From: Acidobacteriota bacterium | GTDB taxonomy: Bacteria; Acidobacteriota; Vicinamibacteria; Vicinamibacterales; Vicinamibacteraceae | DNA length: 8,075 bases | Assembly: GCA_013695405.1 (NCBI GenBank) | Contig: JACDAO010000605.1 | Coordinates: 1 to 8,075, forward strand | Direction: 5' to 3' | Shown: positions 1 to 6,184 of the stretch, one piece after another | Layout of the letters: the number at the start of each line of letters is the position of its first letter | How positions within the stretch are numbered: position 1 is the first letter of the stretch | Program-made: the position numbers and the translations under genes | Notes under the pieces: model-generated | What the model was told of the DNA's origin: nothing | The model's input: only the letters and a program-made list of their open reading frames with translations | The model's database searches: none

Positions 1-1
1 C

Positions 2-400
2 CTGGTGCATTTCCTGCGCGAACAACTGCTCCTGACGGGAGCGCACGTTGGCTGCGACACCAGCCAGTGTGGTGCCTGCACGGTCCTGGTCGACGGCCGC
101 AGCGTCAAGTCGTGCACCGTGTTCGCGGTGCAGGCGGATGGCTCGGACGTCACCACGATCGAGGGCCTGGCGAAGGACGGCCAGCTGCACCCCCTGCAGC
201 AAGGATTCTGGCAGGAGCATGGGCTCCAGTGCGGCTATTGCACGCCGGGCATGATCATGTCGGCCGTCGACCTCCTGAACCAGACGCCGAACCCGACCGA
301 GCAGCAGATTCGCGAAGGGATCTCCGGCAACTACTGCCGCTGCACCGGCTATCAGCACATCGTCAACGCCATCCAATCGGCCTCCGGGGCGAGGAAGTAG
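2..400 (+). CDS. coxS: Molybdenum hydroxylase / CODH-like 2Fe-2S small subunit (CoxS), 5'-truncated
   Basis: This is the iron-sulfur subunit of a xanthine-oxidase-family molybdenum hydroxylase. It carries electrons from the Mo site in CoxL to FAD in CoxM, in the cytoplasm. Counting from the codon at 5, all eight cluster ligands are present. C17, C22, C25 and C37 form the plant-ferredoxin-like N-terminal cluster ([10 protein letters not shown]). C76, C79, C111 and C113 form the C-terminal cluster (CGYC followed by CRC-TGY). The frame is open to the window edge, and the first visible residues (L-V-H-F-L-R-E-Q-L) belong inside the N-terminal domain. The GTG at 5 is therefore an internal Val, and I estimate that about 25 N-terminal residues lie outside the window. 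The stop at 398-400 lies 2 nt before coxL. The family is certain; the substrate is set by the partner subunit and not by this one. Confidence 0.95.
   Translation: MVHFLREQLLLTGAHVGCDTSQCGACTVLVDGRSVKSCTVFAVQADGSDVTTIEGLAKDGQLHPLQQGFWQEHGLQCGYCTPGMIMSAVDLLNQTPNPTEQQIREGISGNYCRCTGYQHIVNAIQSASGARK
391..397 (+). promoter_or_regulatory. Ribosome binding site for coxL
   Basis: A purine-rich GAGGAAG sits in the last codons of coxS, with its GAGGA core 7 nt before the ATG at 403. It supports ATG 403 as the coxL start over the much longer open frame that extends upstream through coxS. Confidence 0.6.
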
Positions 401-402
401 CC

Positions 403-2766
403 ATGGCGAGCCCCCCGGTCCTGCCCAAGCTCGTTGGCGAGCGTGTCAAGCGTCGCGAGGATCCGCGCCTGATCCAGGGGCGCGCCACCTACGTGGACGA
501 CCTCAAGATCGCCGGCATGCAGCACCTGGCGTTCAAGCGCAGCGACGTCGCGCACGGCCGCATCCGATCGATCGATGTCAGCGCCGCCGAAGCGATGAAC
601 GGCGTCGAGGCCGTGCTCACCGGCGCGCAGATCGCCGAGATGCTCGCGCCGATGCCGATCGGCACGCCGTTCCCCTCGCCGCCCCATCGAGCCGTGGCAA
701 TGGACGTCGTCCGCTATGCGGGCGAGCCGGTGGCGGTGGTGGTGGCCAGCAACCGCTACACCGCGCGCGACGCAGCGGATGCCATCGTGGTGGACATCGA
801 CCCGCTGCCGGTCGTGGTCGATCCCGAGGCGGCGATGACGGGTCAGCCCACCGTCATCCATCCGGACTTCCCGAACAACCTCGCGGTCGCGCTGGTGCCG
901 AGCGGCACCGGGGTCACGCCCGACGGGAAAGTGGACGACACGGCCATCGACAAGGCGTTTGCCGACGCCGAGGTCGTCATCTCGCAGCGGATGATGAACC
1001 AGCGGCTGGTGCCCAACGCCATCGAGCCGCGTGGGGTCGTGGCGCACTACGAGCCGGGCAAGGGGTCGATGACGATCTGGTCGTCGACGCAGAACCCGCA
1101 CATCCTGCGCACGATGATCGCGGCGATGACCGGCCTGGGCCAGGACCAGGTCCGCGCCATCGCACCGGAGGTCGGTGGCGGGTTCGGCGCGAAGATCAAC
1201 ATCTACGGCGAGGAGTACGTGGCGGCCGCCATCTCGAAGCGGCTGGGGATCCCGGTCAAGTGGGTGGAGGATCGATCGGAAGCGTTCGTGGCGACCACCC
1301 ACGGGCGCGACATCATCGGCTACGTGGACATCGCCGCGATGCGCACCGGCAAGGTGCTCGGCCTGAAGCTCCGGCTCATCGCCGACATCGGCGCGTACAA
1401 CATGCTGCTGACCGCAGCGATCCCGACGCTCACGATGCTGATGGCCAACGGCACCTACGCCATCCCCGCGATCCGCACGACGCTCACCGAGGTCTTCACG
1501 AACAAGACACCGACCGACGCCTACCGCGGCGCCGGCCGTCCGGAGGCGACTTATTTCCTGGAGCGCGCGATGGACATGCTCGCGCGCGAGCTGCAGATGG
1601 ATCCGGGAGAGCTGCGGCGGAGGAACTTCATCGCGCCGGACGCGTTCCCGTACGCAACGCAGATGGGCGCCGTGTACGACTCGGGCGACTACGGCAAGGC
1701 GCTCGATCTGGCACTCGAGGCGTCCGGCTGGAAGGACCTCGTCGTCGAGCGTGATGCCGCGCGGAAGGATGGACGGCTGGTCGGTCTCGGTCTGGCGATG
1801 TACGTCGAGGTGTGCGGCCTCGGCCCCAGTTCCTCGCTGCCCACCGGCGGCTGGGAGCATTCGCAGGTGACCATCGAGCGCGACGGCCGCATCAGCGCCA
1901 CGACGGGCGCATCACCGCACGGGCAGGGCAACGAGACGACCTTCGCGCAGATGCTCGCCGATCAGTTCAGCGTGCCGATCGAGCACATCACCATCCATCA
2001 CGGCGACACCGGCGTGGTCAAGCAGGGCATCGGGACGTTCGGCAGCCGCTCGCAGGCCGTGGGCGGCACCGCCCTGCACCTGGCCGGCGGCAAGGTCAAG
2101 GCGAAGATGGCCAGGTTTGCGGCCGCGCTGCTCGAAGCCCACGAAGACGACATCGTCTTCGAGAACGGGCGGATCGGCGTCAAGGGATCGCCGGCCTCTG
2201 CCAGGACGTTCGCGGAGGTCGCCGGTTACGCGTACGTGCCGGTGCCGCTGCCCCCGGGCCTGGAGCCCGGGTTGAGTGAAGGGGCGTTCTTCGAACCCGC
2301 CAACAACACCTATCCGTTCGGCTGCCACATCTCGATGCTCGAGATCGACCGGGAGACCGGCGAGCCCAAACTGCTGAAGCTGGTGGCCGTCGACGACGCC
2401 GGGCACCTCATCAACCCTCTCATCGTCGAGGGACAGATCCACGGCGGACTGGCGCAGGGCATCGGGCAGGCGATGGTCGAGGAAGCCGTCTACAACGACG
2501 ACGGGCAGTTGCTGACCGGGTCGTTCATGGACTACGCGCTGCCGCGCGCCACCGACTTTCCGCGTTTCGAACTCCACGCCACGGTCACGCCGACGCCGGT
2601 CAATCCCCTCGGCGCCAAGGGAGTCGGGGAGGCCGGCACCCTCGGCTCGACACCGAGCATCGTGAATGCGGCAGTCGACGCATTGTCGCAGTTCGGCGTG
2701 ACGCACATCGACATGATGCTGCGGCCCGAGAAACTGTGGCGCATCATTCAGGGAGGCCAGGCGTGA
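403..2766 (+). CDS. coxL: Form II CODH-like molybdenum hydroxylase large subunit (CoxL/BMS type)
   Basis: This 787-residue catalytic subunit has the length usual for CoxL (about 800). It should bind the Mo-molybdopterin-cytosine dinucleotide cofactor and hydroxylate its substrate with water-derived oxygen. Visible landmarks are the N-terminal G-x-x-V-x-R-x-E-D-P-R-L-x-x-G-x-A-x-Y-x-D-D region, the VGGGFGAK cofactor loop at residues 257-264, AYRGAGR at 373-379, GQGNE at 507-511 and GVGEAG with the predicted catalytic base Glu743. AYRGAGR is the form II signature. Form I enzymes, the proven CO oxidisers, have AYRCSFR, whose Cys binds Cu; here that position is Gly376. True substrates of form II proteins are mostly unknown and may be aldehydes, purine-like heterocycles or other small molecules. 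ATG 403 follows the coxS stop by 2 nt and has a good RBS. The stop overlaps the coxM start. Family certain, CO specificity doubtful. Confidence 0.95.
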   Translation: MASPPVLPKLVGERVKRREDPRLIQGRATYVDDLKIAGMQHLAFKRSDVAHGRIRSIDVSAAEAMNGVEAVLTGAQIAEMLAPMPIGTPFPSPPHRAVAMDVVRYAGEPVAVVVASNRYTARDAADAIVVDIDPLPVVVDPEAAMTGQPTVIHPDFPNNLAVALVPSGTGVTPDGKVDDTAIDKAFADAEVVISQRMMNQRLVPNAIEPRGVVAHYEPGKGSMTIWSSTQNPHILRTMIAAMTGLGQDQVRAIAPEVGGGFGAKINIYGEEYVAAAISKRLGIPVKWVEDRSEAFVATTHGRDIIGYVDIAAMRTGKVLGLKLRLIADIGAYNMLLTAAIPTLTMLMANGTYAIPAIRTTLTEVFTNKTPTDAYRGAGRPEATYFLERAMDMLARELQMDPGELRRRNFIAPDAFPYATQMGAVYDSGDYGKALDLALEASGWKDLVVERDAARKDGRLVGLGLAMYVEVCGLGPSSSLPTGGWEHSQVTIERDGRISATTGASPHGQGNETTFAQMLADQFSVPIEHITIHHGDTGVVKQGIGTFGSRSQAVGGTALHLAGGKVKAKMARFAAALLEAHEDDIVFENGRIGVKGSPASARTFAEVAGYAYVPVPLPPGLEPGLSEGAFFEPANNTYPFGCHISMLEIDRETGEPKLLKLVAVDDAGHLINPLIVEGQIHGGLAQGIGQAMVEEAVYNDDGQLLTGSFMDYALPRATDFPRFELHATVTPTPVNPLGAKGVGEAGTLGSTPSIVNAAVDALSQFGVTHIDMMLRPEKLWRIIQGGQA
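2751..2756 (+). promoter_or_regulatory. Ribosome binding site deciding the GTG start of coxM
   Basis: GGGAGG lies 6 nt before the GTG at 2763, inside the end of coxL. It fixes the coxM start at GTG 2763 and not at the in-frame ATG 27 nt upstream, which would add residues unlike the family N-terminus. The resulting GTGA 4-nt overlap with the coxL stop implies translational coupling. Confidence 0.7.
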
Positions 2767-3617
2767 TCCCGACGACATTCGAGTACGCGCGAGCCACCTC
2801 GCTCGGCGATGCGCTGCAGAAACTGAAGGCGGCCGGCGAGGGCGGCAGGTTGATCGCCGGCGGTCACAGCCTCGTGCCCCTGATGAAGCTGCGCCTGAGC
2901 GAGCCGCAGGTGCTGATCGACATCAGCCGGATCCCGGGCCTCAGCGGCATCGACGAGCACGACGGCAGGATCATCATCGGCGCCGCCACCGTGCATCACG
3001 ACGTCGCATCATCTGCCGTGCTCCAGGCGAGGTGTCCGGCGGTGGCCGAGGCTGCCGCCAGCATCGGCGACCCGCAGGTCCGCAACCGCGGCACGATCGG
3101 TGGCAGCGTCGCGCATGCCGATCCGTCGGCAGACATGCCGGCCGTGTTGCTGGCGCTGGATGCGGAGATCCACATCGAGGGACCAGACGGCGGGCGCGTG
3201 GTGACGGCCTCGGACTTCTTCCTGGATCTCTTCACGGTGGACATGCGCGCCGACGAGATCATCGCGAGCGTGCAGTTCACGCCGGTGCGATCCGCGGCAT
3301 ATGCCAAGCTGTACCAGCGCGCCTCGCACTACGCCATCGTCGGTGTCGCGGCGTCGCTCGACGTGAGCGGCGGCGCCATCGCGTCGGCTCGCATCGGCGT
3401 GACCGGCGCCACATCACACGCACGTCGCTTGATCAACGTCGAACGGGCACTGGCAGGCCAGCCGCTGTCGACCGCGACCATCGAGAGCGCCGCGCAATTG
3501 GCGGGGCTGGAACTGGACGAGGTGAACGCGGACATCCACGCCAGCGCCGAGTACCGGCGCGCGATGGTCCAGGTGTTCACGCGTCGTGCGTTGTCTGCGG
3601 CGATGGCCCGCTCGTAG
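2763..3617 (+). CDS. coxM: CODH-like FAD-binding medium subunit (CoxM)
   Basis: This 284-residue flavoprotein subunit, close to the usual 285-290, receives electrons from CoxS and passes them to the quinone pool or another acceptor. Starting at GTG 2763, the sequence opens with M-I-P-T-T-F-E-Y, the typical CoxM beginning. It has the two FAD motifs of the family: A32-G-G-H-S36 (AGGHSL loop) and T111-I-G-G-S115, followed by V-A-H-A-D-P-S-A-D. The C-terminal CODH flavoprotein domain contains a Y-x-K-x-x-x-R-A-S-H-Y-A-I-V-G-V-A segment and ends in F-T-R-R-A-L-S-A-A. The gene overlaps coxL by 4 nt, completing an S-L-M operon; the order in the characterised form I operon is M-S-L. Its last 41 nt overlap the convergent coxG. 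Confidence 0.95.
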   Translation: MIPTTFEYARATSLGDALQKLKAAGEGGRLIAGGHSLVPLMKLRLSEPQVLIDISRIPGLSGIDEHDGRIIIGAATVHHDVASSAVLQARCPAVAEAAASIGDPQVRNRGTIGGSVAHADPSADMPAVLLALDAEIHIEGPDGGRVVTASDFFLDLFTVDMRADEIIASVQFTPVRSAAYAKLYQRASHYAIVGVAASLDVSGGAIASARIGVTGATSHARRLINVERALAGQPLSTATIESAAQLAGLELDEVNADIHASAEYRRAMVQVFTRRALSAAMARS

Positions 3618-4050
3618 GCGCGAGCGATTTCCCCAACGAGGCGAAGAAGCGGTCCATCATCAGCTTCGACACGCCGCCGATCAGGCGCTGCCCCAGGCGC
3701 GCAATCGGGCCTCCGGTCTGAACGGTTCCGGCCACGTCCACGATCGTCGTCGCGCCATCGGGGCGCAGCGTGATGGCCGCGCTGCCCTTCACGAAACCCG
3801 GCCGCCCCTTGCCCTCGGCGGTCAGGCGGTACGACGTGTGCGGGACCAGATCGGACAGCGTGACGACGCCGTCGTACGTGCCGGTGATCGCCGCCAGCGC
3901 GATGGTGAGCGTCGCCTTGTAGGTGTGCTCGCCGGCGGGTTCGAAGGTGTCGCAGCCCGGGATGCAGGAGGAGATGACTGCCGGGTCCATCAGCAGCGCC
4001 CACACCCGCTCGGGTGGGGCGTCAAACGTGTACGAACCGGCGATGTCCAT
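3577..4050 (-). CDS. coxG: CoxG-family SRPBCC accessory protein
   Basis: This 157-residue protein has a START/SRPBCC fold (helix-grip, hydrophobic pocket) of the CoxG family. It opens with M-D-I-A-G-S-Y-T-F-D-A-P-P-E-R-V-W and continues with D-P-A-V-I-S-S-C-I-P-G-C at 22-33, the classic CoxG helix segment. The signature G-x-G-x-x-G-F-V-K-G-x-A at about 80-91 is followed by G-T-V-Q-T-G-G-P-I-A-R-L-G at 108-120. In Oligotropha-type form I clusters CoxG helps recruit CODH to the membrane and is longer. This copy stops soon after the core domain (ending S-L-A-P-T-S-G-P-S-P-Q-T-T-H-D-A) and shows no hydrophobic C-terminal anchor, so membrane attachment would have to work differently. Its start lies inside coxE (29-nt overlap) with no clear Shine-Dalgarno, which suggests translational coupling. 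Confidence 0.9.
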   Translation of the reverse strand: MDIAGSYTFDAPPERVWALLMDPAVISSCIPGCDTFEPAGEHTYKATLTIALAAITGTYDGVVTLSDLVPHTSYRLTAEGKGRPGFVKGSAAITLRPDGATTIVDVAGTVQTGGPIARLGQRLIGGVSKLMMDRFFASLGKSLAPTSGPSPQTTHDA

Positions 4051-5194
4051 GGCTATGGGTGCGTGCAGGCAGCGTATTCAAGTGTAGCGCCAGCTCCGCG
4101 AGATTGCTCAGCGTGCGCGCCGGCAGGAAGTCGTCCACGAAGGGCAGGGCCGCCTGCAGTCCCCGCGTCAGCGGAGCGTAGTCGAGGCTGCCGATCAGGG
4201 GGTTGAGCCAGATCAGGCGATGGCAGCTCCGCTGCAGCCGCTTGATCTGCTCGCGCAGCATCAGCGGATCGCCACGGTCCCAGCCGTCCGAGATCAGCAG
4301 CACGACCGGCCCGCCCCGGAGCGCGCGGCGTGCCCACTGCTGATGGAACTGGCGGAGCGCCACGCCGATGCGCGTGCCGCCGGACCAGTGGGGCGCCGAT
4401 CGCGAGACATCGGCCGCCGCGTCGTTGAGTCTGCGCGTGCCGATCTCGTTGGTCACCCGGGTGAGTGTGGTGGAGAAGACGAACACCTCGACGCGGCGCC
4501 GCCGACGCCCGAGCGCGTGGGCGAAGTGCAGGAGCATGCGCGAGTAGCGCTCCATCGAGCCACTGACGTCGCACAGGAGCACGATCGGTCGCTCGCGCAT
4601 GCGTCGGCGTCGGCTCGGTAGCGTGAAGATGTCCCCGCCCGTCCGCACGCTGTGCGCGAGTGCGCGCCTGAGGTCCATCCGAGGTCCGTGCCCGCGGACC
4701 CAGCGGCGTGTCCGACGCTCGTCCGGAGCCCACTCGAGTCGTGCCATCGCGGCGCGGGCCATCAGGATCTCGTCCGGTGTGTACTCCGCGAAGTCCTTGC
4801 GCGTCAGCGACTGCGCATCGCTCCAGGTCTGCAGGACTTCCGCCGATGCCTCGGCACCGACCTGGTCGAGCGCCATCCCAGCGCGTTCGAGGGACGCAGG
4901 TTCCCCGGCACCACGGTCAGCTCCCCGCCGCTCATCGCCAGGCCGCCGGGGCGCCTCGTTCGACAGCGCGTCATGCTCGCGCCAGAACGCGTCGAAGGCG
5001 CGATCGAACACCGCGAGGTCGTCACGTCGATGCACCAGCAGCGCGCGGCACGCGTGGTACACGTCCTCGCGCGCGCCGAGGTTCACCTGCTGCAGGGCCT
5101 CCGCGACGTCGAGGAGGCGCCCGACGTGTACCTCCATCCCGAGCGTCCGCAGCAGTCGGCCGAAGACGAGGACATTGCCGAGGAGGGCAGCCAT
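4022..5194 (-). CDS. coxE: CoxE-like von Willebrand factor A domain protein
   Basis: This 390-residue cytoplasmic VWA protein is the partner of the MoxR ATPase encoded just upstream. The C-terminal half is a VWA domain with a complete MIDAS metal site: D209-x-S211-x-S213 (in L-L-C-D-V-S-G-S-M), T274 in S-G-G-T-R-I-G, and D303 in I-S-D-G-W-D-R-G-D. The N-terminal half is helical, starting with L-V-F-G-R-L-L-R-T-L-G and V-G-R-L-L-D-V-A-E-A-L, as in other CoxE proteins. A charged, low-complexity linker runs at about 75-105. MoxR/VWA pairs act as chaperones that remodel or activate metalloenzymes; in form I CODH, CoxD and CoxE are needed for active-site assembly. ATG 5194 follows the coxD stop by 10 nt. 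The last nine or so residues, within a His-rich tail, are encoded in the overlap with coxG. Confidence 0.92.
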   Translation of the reverse strand: MAALLGNVLVFGRLLRTLGMEVHVGRLLDVAEALQQVNLGAREDVYHACRALLVHRRDDLAVFDRAFDAFWREHDALSNEAPRRPGDERRGADRGAGEPASLERAGMALDQVGAEASAEVLQTWSDAQSLTRKDFAEYTPDEILMARAAMARLEWAPDERRTRRWVRGHGPRMDLRRALAHSVRTGGDIFTLPSRRRRMRERPIVLLCDVSGSMERYSRMLLHFAHALGRRRRRVEVFVFSTTLTRVTNEIGTRRLNDAAADVSRSAPHWSGGTRIGVALRQFHQQWARRALRGGPVVLLISDGWDRGDPLMLREQIKRLQRSCHRLIWLNPLIGSLDYAPLTRGLQAALPFVDDFLPARTLSNLAELALHLNTLPARTHSHGHRRFVHV

Positions 5195-5204
5195 GACGCG
5201 CAGA

Positions 5205-6128
5205 TCACCGTGAACCTGCGCGAGCGACCAGGCCGGCCAGCGCGTCGCCCTTCACCGCGTCGATGTCGTCCCTGGACTTGAGCGCCACTCCCAGGGTCGC
5301 TTCCACGATCTCCGGGTCCAGGGTGTCCCTGTCGAGCGCCGCGAGTGCCGCCACCCAGTCGAGCGTCTCCGACACCCCCGGCAACTTGTACAGCTCCATC
5401 GCGCGCAGTTCGTGCACGAGTGCCGTCACCTGGCTGGCGAGGCGGGCAGGGGCGTGCGGCACCCGCGCGCTCACGATCGCCAGTTCCTTGTCGAACGAGG
5501 GGTACTCGATCCACTGGTAGAGGCACCGGCGCTTCAGCGCGTCGTGCACCTCCCGTGTCCGGTTGGACGTGAGGATGACGAGCGGCGGAGCGGCCGCGCG
5601 CACGGTGCCGAGCTCGGGGATCGTGATCTGGAACTCCGCGAGCAGTTCGAGCAGGTACCCTTCGAACTCCTCGTCGGCGCGATCGATCTCGTCGATCAGC
5701 AGGACCGCCGGCCGCGACCGTGCCGGGTCGATCGCCTGCAGCAGCGGTCGCTTGATCAGGAAGGTGTCGCCGTACAGCTCGCGCCGGGCCGTGGAGCGGT
5801 CCAGGTCACCAGACGCCTCGAGGATGCGCAACTCGACGAGCTGGCGCGCGTAGTCCCACTCGTACACCGCGTGCGTGACGTCGAGTCCTTCGTAGCACTG
5901 GAGCCGGATCAGATCGGTCTCGAGCGCGGCGGCGACCGCACCGGCCAGCGCGGTCTTGCCAACACCAGCCTCGCCTTCGAGAAACAGCGGGCGGCCAAGT
6001 CGGAGCGCGAGGAAGAGGGAGACGGCCAGGCCGTAGTCCGCGACGTAGTGCTGCGCGGCCAGACGGTGCTGCAGGTCCTGGACCGAGACGCTCTGGGGGG
6101 TGTGCACGTCTGGGGCGGAGCATAGCAT
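5205..6128 (-). CDS. coxD: MoxR-family AAA+ ATPase (CoxD-like)
   Basis: With ATG 6128 this is a 307-residue AAA+ ATPase, the usual size of cox-linked MoxR proteins. It shows Walker A G-E-A-G-V-G-K-T at 52-59, then R-L-Q-C-Y-E-G-L-D-V at 75-84, a strongly conserved stretch in this subfamily. Walker B L-L-I-D-E-I-D is at 143-149, sensor 1 T-S-N-R-T-R-E at 187-193, and an arginine-finger region K-R-R-C-L-Y at 199-204. In form I CODH systems CoxD is an ATP-driven chaperone needed to build the Cu-S-Mo active site. Here the enzyme lacks the Cu ligand, so the job is probably general maturation or remodelling with CoxE. The frame stays open to an ATG at 6320, but that extension runs antiparallel to family expectation and into the neighbouring gene. 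The family-like region begins soon after 6128, although no strong RBS is seen there. Confidence 0.92.
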   Translation of the reverse strand: MLCSAPDVHTPQSVSVQDLQHRLAAQHYVADYGLAVSLFLALRLGRPLFLEGEAGVGKTALAGAVAAALETDLIRLQCYEGLDVTHAVYEWDYARQLVELRILEASGDLDRSTARRELYGDTFLIKRPLLQAIDPARSRPAVLLIDEIDRADEEFEGYLLELLAEFQITIPELGTVRAAAPPLVILTSNRTREVHDALKRRCLYQWIEYPSFDKELAIVSARVPHAPARLASQVTALVHELRAMELYKLPGVSETLDWVAALAALDRDTLDPEIVEATLGVALKSRDDIDAVKGDALAGLVARAGSR

Positions 6129-6184
6129 GCGCAGATTGGTGCCCGTCTGGACGACGATCGAGCCCAAGGTGCGGCGGACGGACT

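Noticed and set aside
67..402. Extension of coxL upstream to 67
   Set aside because: The extra residues are an out-of-frame reading of coxS; ATG 403 has an RBS and gives the family N-terminus.
352..1860. Long open frame antisense to coxL (and a second at 1912-2778)
   Set aside because: The translations are Arg/His/Asp-rich with no domain pattern. Such shadows are expected opposite a highly GC-rich gene, and the + strand coxL has every expected family motif.
2253..2271. Hairpin CCCGGGC-CTGGA-GCCCGGG inside coxL
   Set aside because: It encodes an ordinary Pro/Gly stretch (P-P-G-L-E-P-G), has no T-run after it and is well inside the gene, so it is probably a GC-content effect.
4599..5281. Overlapping + strand open frames across coxE, plus 5412-6125 across coxD
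   Set aside because: The sequences are low-complexity Arg/Ser/Ala-rich and lie opposite genes with complete MIDAS and AAA+ motifs.
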